Below, piece after piece: positions 1 to 8,210 of a stretch of 64,000 nt of DNA; the stretch's first letter is position 1; each line of letters opens with the position of its first letter. A model generated the notes under the pieces. It was not told where the DNA came from. It did no database searches and saw only the letters and a list, made by a program, of their open reading frames with translations. The position numbers and the translations under genes were made by a program. Source of the DNA: Bacteroidales bacterium (lineage in GTDB: Bacteria > Bacteroidota > Bacteroidia > Bacteroidales > Paludibacteraceae); the NCBI GenBank assembly GCA_015061185.1, contig SUWZ01000001.1, positions 62,001-126,000 on the forward strand. Direction: 5' to 3'.

Positions 1-193
1 GGTACCATTTAAGAAATTTAGAATTTTGGGAATAAAGTACCAATATTTTAATTTAGCCACTATAACAATAGCATTGATTATAGGAATTTTCAACATACAA
101 GTATTTCATATAACTTTTTATCCACTTATGATATTGATGGTCATACAATCCATTTCATACATAAAAAGGAATGGAGAAAAACAATTAAGGTAA
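1..193 (+). CDS. C-terminal end of a membrane protein (partial, 5' end outside window)
   Basis: An open frame enters from the left edge (first full codon at base 2) and ends with TAA at 191-193, giving 63 residues. It contains two hydrophobic stretches that look like membrane helices (beginning YFNLATITIALIIGIF and ITFYPLMILMVIQSI) and a basic tail, KRNGEKQLR. I do not recognise the family. The lack of a stop and the regular hydrophobic pattern make it more likely a real gene end than chance, but it is short. Confidence 0.45.
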   Translation, partial: VPFKKFRILGIKYQYFNLATITIALIIGIFNIQVFHITFYPLMILMVIQSISYIKRNGEKQLR

Positions 194-480
194 AGCAAAC
201 TTCAAAGAAGAAAAAAGAGACTATACAGATTATTTTTCAACAAGTAATATTTTTTTTAAAAAAAAGTATTCCATTATTAAATAAAAAATTTAAATTTGCA
301 GTGGAATATTAGATATAGAAGAAATTTCTATTGTTCAAACAACAACATGTAAATATCGAAGATGAATTTACTATAAAGAGAATTGAAAACTGGCATCGTT
401 ATAGTAATGATATTTACAGACAGAATAAGAAATTAACAAAATTAGGGGTGACCCTTTAAACTTAATACACTTAGAAAAAT
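194..480. other. intergenic stretch, possible promoter
   Basis: No convincing gene. A TAAATTTG box at 291-298 on the + strand matches the Bacteroidota -7 consensus TAnnTTTG. It could drive a transcript that includes the two small lipoproteins at 481-694, which would leave a leader of about 175 bases. A short open stretch at about 353-459 in one frame has no start codon. Confidence 0.3.
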
Positions 481-609
481 ATGAAATTAGTAAAGGTAAT
501 TATTGCAGCCACTATGTTATTAGCACTTATGGGCTCATGCAAACAACAGTTATGTCCGGGTTACGGAGAGTTAAATAACGAAACTCAACAAGTTGAAGAA
601 AGAGCATAA
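481..609 (+). CDS. small lipoprotein (42 aa)
   Basis: ATG at 481, TAA at 607-609. The product begins MKLVKVIIAATMLLALMGSC, a basic n-region, a hydrophobic core and a cysteine at residue 20 in a lipobox-like setting (LMGSC), followed by a short polar tail of about 22 residues ending EERA. It is therefore predicted to be a lipid-anchored envelope peptide exported by Sec and cleaved by signal peptidase II. It is followed one base later by a second tiny lipoprotein, so the two probably form a unit. Function is unknown, and no known family is recognised. Confidence 0.55.
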   Translation: MKLVKVIIAATMLLALMGSCKQQLCPGYGELNNETQQVEERA

Positions 610-610
610 T

Positions 611-694
611 ATGTGTCAATATTTAAAAATAGCCTTAATAATAATGGTGACCCTGCTTGTCGTATCATGCAAGTCGGGTTGTGGTTGTTTTTAG
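611..694 (+). CDS. tiny cysteine-rich lipoprotein (27 aa)
   Basis: ATG at 611, one base after the stop of the preceding gene; TAG at 692-694. The sequence MCQYLKIALIIMVTLLVVSC then KSGCGCF is a full signal peptide with a lipobox cysteine at residue 20. The mature peptide would be only eight residues, CKSGCGCF, three of them cysteine. Very small lipoproteins of this kind occur in Bacteroidales but are rarely annotated. The tandem arrangement with a second lipoprotein supports a real gene; the size keeps confidence moderate. Confidence 0.45.
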   Translation: MCQYLKIALIIMVTLLVVSCKSGCGCF

Positions 695-766
695 CCTATT
701 GTGACTTTAAGTAAGAAATTAGGAAGAAGATTTAATTATTGTTTAACATAACAAAATTTAAAAAAA

Positions 767-1795
767 ATGGTAAAAGTTGCTATTAATGGTTTCGGACGCA
801 TCGGTCGTCTTGCATTCCGTCAAATGTTTGAAGCAGATGGTTATGAAGTAGTTGCAATCAACGACTTGACAAGCCCTGCAATGCTTGCTCACCTTTTGAA
901 ATATGATACTGCACAAGGTGGTTTCGCAGGAAAATTCGGAGAAGGAAAACACACAGTTTCTGCTACTGAAGATTCAATCATCGTTGATGGAAAAGAAATC
1001 AAAATCTCTAAAGAAGCTGACGCTAACAACTGCCCATGGGCTAAATACAACGTTGACGTAGTTCTTGAGTGTACAGGTTTCTATACTTCAAAAGATAAAG
1101 CACAAGCTCATATCAACGCTGGAGCAAAGAAAGTTGTTATTTCTGCTCCTGCTGGAAATGACCTTCCTACTATCGTTTACAACGTAAACCACAACACATT
1201 GAAGTCAGATGATAAGATTATCTCTGCTGCTTCTTGTACAACTAACTGCTTGGCTCCAATGGCTGATGCTTTGAACAAATATGCTGCTATCCAATCAGGT
1301 ATTATGTCAACTATTCACGCTTACACTGGAGACCAAATGATTTTGGATGGTCCTCAACGTAAAGGTGATCTTCGTCGTTCTCGTGCAGGTGCTCAAAATA
1401 TCGTTCCTAACTCAACTGGTGCTGCTAAAGCAATCGGATTGGTTATCCCTGAATTGAACGGTAAATTAATCGGTTCTGCTCAACGTATCCCTACTCCAAC
1501 AGGTTCTACTACTATCTTGATCGCTGTTGTTAAAGGTAAAGACGTTACTAAAGAAGGTATCAACGCAGCAATGAAAGCAGCTGCTAACGAATCTTACGGT
1601 TATACTGAGGATGAAATCGTTTCTTCTGACGTTATCGGTATGAAGTTCGGTTCTTTGTTCGATGCTACTCAAACTATGGTTTCTAAGATCGACGAAGATA
1701 CATACCAAGTACAAGTTGTTTCTTGGTATGACAACGAGAACTCTTATACTTCTCAAATGGTTAGAACTATCAAGTTCTTTGCTGAGCTTGCTTAA
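767..1795 (+). CDS. gapA: glyceraldehyde-3-phosphate dehydrogenase, type I
   Basis: Converts glyceraldehyde 3-phosphate, NAD+ and phosphate to 1,3-bisphosphoglycerate in glycolysis (cytoplasm). The 342-residue product has the N-terminal Rossmann motif [12 protein letters not shown] at residues 7-18 and the catalytic-cysteine motif SCTTNCLAP near residue 155-163. It also has the C-terminal WYDNENSY motif. Length is normal for the family. Codon use is biased to frequent codons, as expected for a highly expressed gene. It is followed by a strong terminator at 1817-1851, so it is probably transcribed alone or with the two small lipoprotein genes upstream. pgk, the next glycolytic enzyme, is at 32.8-34.0 kb on the other strand and not linked. 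Confidence 0.98.
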   Translation: MVKVAINGFGRIGRLAFRQMFEADGYEVVAINDLTSPAMLAHLLKYDTAQGGFAGKFGEGKHTVSATEDSIIVDGKEIKISKEADANNCPWAKYNVDVVLECTGFYTSKDKAQAHINAGAKKVVISAPAGNDLPTIVYNVNHNTLKSDDKIISAASCTTNCLAPMADALNKYAAIQSGIMSTIHAYTGDQMILDGPQRKGDLRRSRAGAQNIVPNSTGAAKAIGLVIPELNGKLIGSAQRIPTPTGSTTILIAVVKGKDVTKEGINAAMKAAANESYGYTEDEIVSSDVIGMKFGSLFDATQTMVSKIDEDTYQVQVVSWYDNENSYTSQMVRTIKFFAELA

Positions 1796-1816
1796 TTTAA
1801 ACTCATTTAATAATAA

Positions 1817-1851
1817 AATAGGTGTAAATTATTTTTGCACCTATTTTTTTT
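1817..1851 (+). terminator. Rho-independent terminator of gapA
   Basis: Stem AATAGGTG (1817-1824) pairs perfectly with CACCTATT (1838-1845), followed by a run of T to 1851. Confidence 0.85.
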
Positions 1852-2036
1852 ATCTTAGCAGTCATTCTTGTAACTTAAAACATTTCTATAAATTGATTCG
1901 AGAATATAAAAAATCTCCTATCAAGGCTTATGAGTGTTGACGTAAATCTTAATCAAAACTATATTATCTTTCGTAAACAACAGGTTTACAATATATAGTT
2001 GTGACTCATGCTGAAATTATATAACCAATTGTCATC

Positions 2037-2384
2037 ATGAAAAAATTAGATGTAATCTTATTATCTATTGCACTCGTATTAATAGTCGTACTATTAGGAG
2101 GGAAAGCAGATGTTGCAACAAACTCATTTGATTTTTCTATTATAGTAAGATTAATTTTAGCTCTCTTTTTACTTTTCTATATATTAGGTTGGAAATTACA
2201 ATTATACGAAGACAAAACATTTCCAAGAATAAAAAAAATCTTATCCATCTACAAGGGAATCAATAACAAATTGCACCAAACATTTCAATTCTTACCTAGT
2301 ATAGAAATTGGCAATAGACTTAAGATTGATAGTTTAGAAATAGTAATAATATCTTTCATTTTAATTCTTTTAATCATATTGTAA
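2037..2384 (+). CDS. small integral membrane protein, three predicted helices
   Basis: The 115-residue product has three hydrophobic segments: about residues 5-22 (LDVILLSIALVLIVVLL), 33-51 (FSIIVRLILALFLLFYILG) and 98-115 at the extreme C-terminus. A basic, Lys-rich loop lies between the second and third. I do not recognise a named family. Its stop is one base before the start of the SPFH-domain gene, so the two are very probably co-transcribed, and it may be a membrane partner of that protein. The ATG is chosen because it begins directly at a basic residue pair before the first helix. Confidence 0.7.
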   Translation: MKKLDVILLSIALVLIVVLLGGKADVATNSFDFSIIVRLILALFLLFYILGWKLQLYEDKTFPRIKKILSIYKGINNKLHQTFQFLPSIEIGNRLKIDSLEIVIISFILILLIIL

Positions 2385-2385
2385 C

Positions 2386-3189
2386 ATGAAATCATTTAGA
2401 GTAATATTAATCGTATTTATCATTCTTATCGGAACATTTACATTCTGCAAGTTTTTTGTAGGTGTTGAAAGAATAGATGCCGGTTGCGTTGGCATAAAAG
2501 TAAACCTTGTGGGTGATAATCGTGGTGTTGACGACATAACCGAAGTTACAGGTTGGGTGTTTTACCTTCCTTTATTTACACAAATCCATGAATTTCCAAC
2601 TTTTACACAAGTAAAAGATTATACTCCCTTCTATGTGAATGCAAAGGATGGTTCTGAGTTTACTGTTGATCCTACGTTTTCTTACTATGTTAACAGAGAG
2701 TTGGTACCTCAAATGTTTCGTCAATATCGTAGGAGTTTAGGTGAACTAGAAAATGGTTACATTAGAAATGTAATTATGGATAGTTATCGTATTGTAGCCA
2801 ACCAATTCCCTTCTGATTCACTAATTAGTAATAGACAGGAGTTTGAATTGGCTGTTCAGAAAATGCTTATCGACGAATTAAATGACGAAGGCTTCATTTT
2901 TCAGCAATTAACTTCTAACATTACTGCACCTCAATCACTAAAAGATGCTATTGATGCTAAAAACAGAACAACTCAAGAGGCATACCAAGCTGAAAATAAA
3001 TTACGCCAAGCTGAAGCTGAAGCTAAGGCTAAAATTATTGCTGCAGAGGCTGAGAAAAAAGTTAATGAATTAAAGTCATCAGCATTAACTCCTCTTATTA
3101 TTCAGCAAATGTACATTGAAAAGTGGGACGGAAAACTTCCTCAATATGGAGAAGTTCCAAAGTTATTTAGAGATGTAAGCAACAAGTAA
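2386..3189 (+). CDS. SPFH/prohibitin (band 7) domain membrane protein
   Basis: The 267-residue protein has an N-terminal membrane anchor (about residues 5-25) and then a band-7/prohibitin domain, including the characteristic stretch with VQKMLIDELNDEGFIFQQ and TAPQSLKDAIDAKNRTTQEA. An Ala/Glu/Lys-rich coiled coil follows (about 195-230), then a short tail with the pattern KWDGKLPQY, typical of bacterial prohibitin-like proteins. Such proteins form oligomeric membrane scaffolds that organise lipid microdomains or control membrane proteases. It overlaps nothing and starts one base after the small membrane protein, suggesting an operon of two. A hairpin at 3229-3263 follows. Confidence 0.88.
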   Translation: MKSFRVILIVFIILIGTFTFCKFFVGVERIDAGCVGIKVNLVGDNRGVDDITEVTGWVFYLPLFTQIHEFPTFTQVKDYTPFYVNAKDGSEFTVDPTFSYYVNRELVPQMFRQYRRSLGELENGYIRNVIMDSYRIVANQFPSDSLISNRQEFELAVQKMLIDELNDEGFIFQQLTSNITAPQSLKDAIDAKNRTTQEAYQAENKLRQAEAEAKAKIIAAEAEKKVNELKSSALTPLIIQQMYIEKWDGKLPQYGEVPKLFRDVSNK

Positions 3190-3228
3190 ATTAGAAATAT
3201 AAGTTTTACATAACTGTATTTTACAAAA

Positions 3229-3263
3229 GAGGGTGTCTCAAAAAATGAATTTGATACACCCTC
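3229..3263. repeat. IS-end-like hairpin, solitary copy (terminator position)
   Basis: GAGGGTGT (3229-3236) pairs with ACACCCTC (3256-3263); with one mismatch the stem extends to 12 bp. The left arm GAGGGTGTCTCAAAA is identical to the terminal repeat of the IS1182-like element at 37747. It sits 40 bases after the SPFH gene and may act as its terminator. Confidence 0.7.
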
Positions 3264-3659
3264 CTTGTTTTAAAACGATTTAATCAAAACATCTAACCTA
3301 AAAGACTGATAAACACAATAATAAACAACCTTATAAATTTAGTTGTTTATATATAAATTTTTTGTTAAGAAAAAAGAGTTTTTACCTATACTAATCAAGA
3401 AATAATTAATTATATTTGCATTAGAGTAGTAAAAAAACATAGTACAATGTAAGAAAGTGTTTAAATTAGTCTTTAGATTATTTGAGAAAAAAGCCGAACT
3501 ATAACGCTTTAATCAAAAATCCCCAAGAGACGATTATTCGTATATTTTTAAACAGTTTCAGTATAATAAAAGCAAATAGAACACAAATCATAATAAACAC
3601 AATTATAACAGGTTTGTTTTTTATAAGAAATCGAAGTTTAATCAAAAAATAATTTCGTT
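3264..3659. other. long intergenic region before the Mur ligase
   Basis: About 400 bases without a supportable gene. A TATATTTG box (3411-3418, + strand) fits the Bacteroidota -7 consensus. It would start a transcript near 3425, giving the Mur ligase a leader of about 235 bases, or an independent small RNA. No obvious riboswitch or stable fold was recognised. Confidence 0.4.
3411..3418 (+). promoter_or_regulatory. -7 promoter box TATATTTG
   Basis: It matches TAnnTTTG exactly and is the only such box between the SPFH gene and the Mur ligase. Confidence 0.45.
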
Positions 3660-5030
3660 ATGGTGACATTTTCAGAGTATAACCATTTTTTCTTTATAGG
3701 AATAGCAGGAACAGGAATGAGCGCAATTGCCCAATATCTGAGAGGAATTGGCAAAAATGTTTCGGGAAGCGACCGACTATTTACCGGCGAAAAAATGACC
3801 ATTCAAACTCAACTTGAAGACCTAGGTATAAAATGTTACAACCAAAATGGAAGCGGTATTGACGAAACTATTGATGTAATCGTAATTTCTACAGCCATAG
3901 AAGATACAAATTTAGAACTTATCAAAGCTAAATCGTTAAATATAAAAGTCATCAAACGTTCAGATCTATTAGCCTCAATATCAAGAACAAAAAGGACTAT
4001 CTCAGTTGGTGGCACATCAGGAAAATCGACTACAACTGCAATGATTTTCCATATACTAAATCAATGTGGAAAATCTCCTTCATTAATGAGCGGAGCAGGC
4101 TTAACCGCCCTTCAAAAACAAGGTCTAATTGGAAACTCATACAACGGTAAAAGTGATTGGTTGGTTATTGAAGCAGACGAATCTGATGGTTCAATTGTAA
4201 ATTACACATCAGAAATTGCACTCTTACTAAACATGGATAGAGACCATAAAGAATTTTCTGAATTAATTCAACTATTTGAAACTTTCAGAGCAAACACTAC
4301 TCATACTTTTATTGTTAACCAAAGTCATCCGATGAGCAAAAATCTATCCCTAAACTCGGAATATGACTTTGGGGTAGATACTCCTAATGTGGGATTCAAC
4401 GGAACGGAGTTTTCTCAAAATGGCTTCACTATACGTTTTAAATGCAATGATACCCTCGTGAACCTATCTGCAATAGGAAAGCATAACATGGAAAATGCTT
4501 TGGCTGCAATAGCCGCTTGCCATGCAACAGGAATTGACATTTCTGACGCAGCAAGAGCATTATCAACCTACGAAGGTATATACAGGCGAACTCAAATTGT
4601 AGGAAAAAGTGACAACAAAATTGTTATAGATGACTTTGCTCACAATCCTGCAGAAGTGGTATGCGCAATTAAATCTTGTCAAAATATAGGAAAGAGAGTA
4701 ATCGCATGGTTCCAACCTCATGGCTATGGACCTCTAAAGTTCATGTATAAAGAATTAATTCATGAAGTATTAAATGTATTAAGGCCCAATGACTTATTCA
4801 TCTTGTCTGATGTTTATTATGCAGGAGGAACTGTAAATAAAGAGATTACAGCAGAAATGGTTGCCAACGAACTAAGACGTTTTACCTCAAACGTACTCTA
4901 TTTTGCGAATAAAGAAGATATGATTCCTTATTTAGATAAAAATAGTAAGAATGGCGACGTAATTTTGACAATGGGAGCAAGAGACCCTTATTTGCCGCAA
5001 TTTGCTCAAAAAATTTTAGATGCAATATAA
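3660..5030 (+). CDS. Mur ligase family protein (UDP-N-acetylmuramate ligase, MurC/Mpl-like)
   Basis: The 456-residue product has the three-domain plan of Mur ligases. There is an N-terminal UDP-binding glycine motif (GIAGTGMSAIAQYL), a central ATP-binding loop GGTSGKSTTT at about residue 119-128, and a C-terminal domain with DDFAHNPAEV and WFQPHGYGPLKF. The last motifs are typical of MurC and Mpl. The loop departs from the usual MurC GTHGKTT in having Ser-Gly for His-Gly and Ser for Thr. It probably joins UDP-MurNAc to an amino acid or recycled peptide in peptidoglycan synthesis. Since Bacteroidota usually carry a canonical murC in the dcw cluster, this second copy is more likely a recycling (Mpl-type) or variant ligase. 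Substrate cannot be fixed from sequence. Confidence 0.85.
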   Translation: MVTFSEYNHFFFIGIAGTGMSAIAQYLRGIGKNVSGSDRLFTGEKMTIQTQLEDLGIKCYNQNGSGIDETIDVIVISTAIEDTNLELIKAKSLNIKVIKRSDLLASISRTKRTISVGGTSGKSTTTAMIFHILNQCGKSPSLMSGAGLTALQKQGLIGNSYNGKSDWLVIEADESDGSIVNYTSEIALLLNMDRDHKEFSELIQLFETFRANTTHTFIVNQSHPMSKNLSLNSEYDFGVDTPNVGFNGTEFSQNGFTIRFKCNDTLVNLSAIGKHNMENALAAIAACHATGIDISDAARALSTYEGIYRRTQIVGKSDNKIVIDDFAHNPAEVVCAIKSCQNIGKRVIAWFQPHGYGPLKFMYKELIHEVLNVLRPNDLFILSDVYYAGGTVNKEITAEMVANELRRFTSNVLYFANKEDMIPYLDKNSKNGDVILTMGARDPYLPQFAQKILDAI

Positions 5031-5099
5031 TTTTAACAAAACGAAATTAAACTATTACAGAGAAAAATTTCTAATCCTAAAGAAGCAATTTCAACCTTC

Positions 5100-5131
5100 G
5101 AAAAAAAGAGGTTGAAATAATCTCAACCTCT
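5100..5131 (-). terminator. Rho-independent terminator for the leftward mltD group
   Basis: On the minus strand AGAGGTTGA / TCAACCTCT (5107-5115 with 5123-5131) forms a perfect 9-bp stem followed by seven U (A run at 5101-5107). It lies about 135 bases past the mltD stop, with repeat copy 5147-5245 between them. Confidence 0.75.
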
Positions 5132-5146
5132 CAAGAAATTTCTCAA

Positions 5147-5245
5147 GGTGGGTTATACAAATCATATCGAGTAATATTACCGAAAAGTTTATCCCCACAC
5201 GACTTATGCTATTTGAATTTTAAAGGAGTATTTATAGAACTAACC
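5147..5245. repeat. short inverted-repeat element, copy A (GGTGGGTTCTATAAAT family)
   Basis: The left end GGTGGGTTATACAAAT at 5147 and right end ATTTATAGAACTAACC ending at 5245 are imperfect inverted repeats of each other. Internal ATTACCGAAAAGTTTATC is identical to a block in the copy at 42208-42406. About 99 bp, it looks like a deletion derivative of that copy. Confidence 0.6.
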
Positions 5246-5265
5246 ATAAAAATCACCAATAGTTA

Positions 5266-6588
5266 TTATTTCATCTTCAAACGTTGACCAATATAGATTC
5301 GGTCTGACTTTAAATTGTTCCATTTTTTAATTGTTGCAACAGAAACTCTTCTTCTTTTTGCAATACCGGAGAGCGTATCTCCTTTTTTTACGACATAAAC
5401 ACCCTTACCAATAGCACCCTTTCCTGCTCGATAATAAGGGTCACCCTGAGCCGGAATCACCACTACCCTATTCACGTTAAAAGAGTCTGCCTTATGCTTC
5501 AATATAGAATCCTTTAAAGAGATAAAGCCATCTACGTGACCTTGAGGCAAACAAAGTGAATACGGAGTACCATTACCCGGAATAATATCTTTACGATACT
5601 GAGGATTTAAACTCTGCAAAACAGAAAGTTCAACACCTAATACTTCTGCCACTTGCGACAAATGCAAACGTTCATTTAACATAACCGTATCGCAAACCAT
5701 TGGCATCTCAATTTTTGCAGGACAAATACCATGTTCCTTGTAATAAGTCATCGCATATGTCGCTCCAATAAAAGCCGGAACATACCCTCTTGTTTCGCGC
5801 GGAAGATAAGGATAAATTGCCCAATAATCCCTCTTTCCACCGGCACGTCTAATCGCTTTATTAACATTTCCCGGACCGCAATTATAAGCAGCAATAACCA
5901 AAGACCAATCATTATAAATATTATGTAAGTCTCTAAGATAACGAACTGCTGCGTTCGTAGCTTTAATTGGATCGCGACGTTCATCAATCAAACTATTTCC
6001 AACCAAACCATATACCTTACCTGTTCCATACATAAATTGCCACAAACCAGAAGCCCCGGCAACTGAGTAAGCTTTCGGGTTAAGAGCAGATTCAATAACC
6101 GGAAGATATTTCAACTCAATCGGTAATCCGGCTGCATCCAATGCCTGTTCAAAAATAGGAAAATAGTAAGCTCCTACACCCAACATATACTCCATCTGTT
6201 TCCGCTTTTTCACGGTATATAACTCGATATAACTCTTAACAATTGGATTGTAAACCAACTCCATAATAGCAGGAATTTTTTGCAATCGTTCTATATATTG
6301 AGTATCTGACAACACCGGTAATATTGAGTCCGAAACACAATCTGATGGAAGTACAGAAGAATGAAAAACACTTAATAATCCATCCAAATTTTTACCAAAA
6401 GTGATAGGCATTCCATCCCCATCTAAAGAATCTTTATTCAAAACTAGTGCTGTCGAATCCAAAACAACTTCAACAGAATCAGATTCAGATTCAACTTCAT
6501 CCGTCGAATCATCTTGAGACATTAAACTTATTGGTAAACAAACAAAAAACGCAATCAAAAAATAACGAAATTTGACAAACATCATCAC
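5266..6588 (-). CDS. mltD: membrane-bound lytic murein transglycosylase with LysM domain
   Basis: The 440-residue protein cleaves the glycan strands of peptidoglycan in the periplasm. The N-terminal signal peptide (FRYFLIAFFVCLPISLMSQ) is followed by an acidic linker. Next comes an SLT/goose-lysozyme fold with the catalytic glutamate in LPVIESALNP (about E166), GLWQFM, and AAYNCGPGNVNKAI. A C-terminal LysM peptidoglycan-binding domain (about residues 396-440) starts VYVVKKGDTLSGIAKRR. The start overlaps the stop of the DUF5683 gene by four bases (ATGA), so the two are translationally coupled. The order parA-parB-DUF5683-mltD is characteristic of Bacteroidota. Confidence 0.93.
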   Translation of the reverse strand: MMMFVKFRYFLIAFFVCLPISLMSQDDSTDEVESESDSVEVVLDSTALVLNKDSLDGDGMPITFGKNLDGLLSVFHSSVLPSDCVSDSILPVLSDTQYIERLQKIPAIMELVYNPIVKSYIELYTVKKRKQMEYMLGVGAYYFPIFEQALDAAGLPIELKYLPVIESALNPKAYSVAGASGLWQFMYGTGKVYGLVGNSLIDERRDPIKATNAAVRYLRDLHNIYNDWSLVIAAYNCGPGNVNKAIRRAGGKRDYWAIYPYLPRETRGYVPAFIGATYAMTYYKEHGICPAKIEMPMVCDTVMLNERLHLSQVAEVLGVELSVLQSLNPQYRKDIIPGNGTPYSLCLPQGHVDGFISLKDSILKHKADSFNVNRVVVIPAQGDPYYRAGKGAIGKGVYVVKKGDTLSGIAKRRRVSVATIKKWNNLKSDRIYIGQRLKMK

Positions 6589-7352
6589 TTAAATTTTAAA
6601 CAACATTGAACACCAACGGATGGACGGTAACTATATATAGAATAATTTTCGATTACCGGTTCCACTCGAAAGGAGAGATCATTAGAGACCTCAAAATCAT
6701 ACAAATGAGCATCTACAAATGCATCTATTACACTCACAACATATAAAGCAACACTTCCAAAAATACTTAAATCACGAGCACGTCTATAACTAGTAGTTTT
6801 CGTTTTTAAAGAATTTGTCAATTTCTGCTTCTCTTCCGGAGTTCCCTTGTAGTTAGGAGATAAATCTAAATAACTATCAGTAGCAGGGTCATCATCAGAA
6901 ATATCGAAATAAGCATTTCGATAATCATTATACATACGCCCGTTCCAACTAATTAAATAAGTAAAGGCTAATACCCCACCATAAACTATGGGAAGTTTCC
7001 AATAACTTCTATTGTATATTTGACCTAAACCAGGGCAAACGATAGCATACCACGTTGCCTTCTGAGGGTTAGGTAAAAAAGGTTCTTTTACACTTGAACG
7101 TTTCTCTCTTCTGCTTAAAGATAGTTTATTTTCAGACGATTTTACCGGTTGTTCATCGACAATCAAGAGCGTATCAAACTCTGCTTTCACGATCACTTCT
7201 TGCAAATCCTCCTCTACAGATAAAGAATCCACCGTCTCTAATTTAGAAGCATAACTTCCAAAAGAAAAGGCAAAGAAAACAAACAACAATACTATTTTCA
7301 AATCCCTTAGTAACACGAAATTAGTGATTTTGAATAGAGTCAAAAAATTCAA
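6585..7352 (-). CDS. DUF5683 domain protein (exported/membrane)
   Basis: This product carries the DUF5683 signature (KATWYAIVCPGLGQIYNRSYWKLPIVYGG), a glycine/tyrosine-rich amphipathic segment with following membrane helices. A hydrophobic N-terminus (KIVLLFVFFAFSFGSYAS) is probably a signal peptide. The 7352 ATG lies inside parB (32-bp overlap). A GTG at 7316, just after the parB stop, would remove 12 residues and put the signal peptide near the N-terminus, so the true start may be there. Function is unknown. Its constant place between parB and mltD suggests a link to envelope or cell-cycle processes. Confidence 0.85.
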   Translation of the reverse strand: MNFLTLFKITNFVLLRDLKIVLLFVFFAFSFGSYASKLETVDSLSVEEDLQEVIVKAEFDTLLIVDEQPVKSSENKLSLSRREKRSSVKEPFLPNPQKATWYAIVCPGLGQIYNRSYWKLPIVYGGVLAFTYLISWNGRMYNDYRNAYFDISDDDPATDSYLDLSPNYKGTPEEKQKLTNSLKTKTTSYRRARDLSIFGSVALYVVSVIDAFVDAHLYDFEVSNDLSFRVEPVIENYSIYSYRPSVGVQCCLKFK

Positions 7353-8202
7353 GAATTTTCAAAAACTCATCATCATTCTTAAATGAGATAGTAATCTTCC
7401 CCTTCCCTTTAGCATCACAAGAAAGATCAACTTTCGATGAAAATAAATTGGACAACCTTGACTTTAACTCGGAATATTCCTCTTTCAAATCAAGTTGAGA
7501 ACTCTTCCCCTTTGGCTTTTTATCCACTCCCAAATTACGCACCAAATCCTCCACCTTACGGACAGACAAGCCCTCAGCTAAAATTTGAGAAAAGATATTT
7601 AATTGAGCAACAGGATCTTCCACACTCACCAAAGCACGAGCATGCCCCATATCAATTTTCTTATCTTTCAATGCCATTTGAATATCAGCAGGAAGACGCA
7701 ACAAACGCAAATAATTGGTAACTGTAGCTCTTTTTTTTCCAATACGTTCACTCAATTGTTCTTGCGTATAATTACATTTTTCCATCAAATTTTGACAAGA
7801 AAGAGCAATCTCTATAGCATTCAAATCCTCACGTTGGATATTTTCGACCAAGGCCATCTCCATCATCAAATCATCATCTACCTCGCGCACATAAGCAGGA
7901 ATAGTTGTTTTTCCTGCCAATTTTGAAGCCCTGAATCGTCGTTCTCCGGCAATAATCATATACTTGCCATTCCCCACTTTTTTTAACGAAATAGGCTGGA
8001 TTACACCCACTTGACGAATAGACTCTGCCAATTCTTCCAAAGATTCCTCATCAAAATCCTTTCGTGGCTGATCTAAATTTGCTTCTATTTCAGCAATAGA
8101 AATCTCGTTAATGGAACTTGCTCCATTAACAATCATATCGTCATCATTAGCGAGCAAGGCATTCATGCCTCTACCTAAACCTCCAACTCTTTTTACTGCC
8201 AT
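7321..8202 (-). CDS. parB: chromosome partitioning protein ParB
   Basis: The 293-residue DNA-binding CTPase loads on parS sites and is moved by ParA to segregate origins. Seen: the N-terminal leader KRVGGLGRGMNALL and the ParB/Srx CTP-binding motif GERRFRASKLAG at about 86-97. The helix-turn-helix region (YTQEQLSERIGKKRATVTNYLRLL) and a C-terminal dimerisation region follow. It lies 8 bases after parA. No perfect parS (TGTTTCACGTGAAACA-like) site was found by eye in this window. Confidence 0.96.
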   Translation of the reverse strand: MAVKRVGGLGRGMNALLANDDDMIVNGASSINEISIAEIEANLDQPRKDFDEESLEELAESIRQVGVIQPISLKKVGNGKYMIIAGERRFRASKLAGKTTIPAYVREVDDDLMMEMALVENIQREDLNAIEIALSCQNLMEKCNYTQEQLSERIGKKRATVTNYLRLLRLPADIQMALKDKKIDMGHARALVSVEDPVAQLNIFSQILAEGLSVRKVEDLVRNLGVDKKPKGKSSQLDLKEEYSELKSRLSNLFSSKVDLSCDAKGKGKITISFKNDDEFLKILEFFDSIQNH

Positions 8203-8210
8203 TTTGCTTC

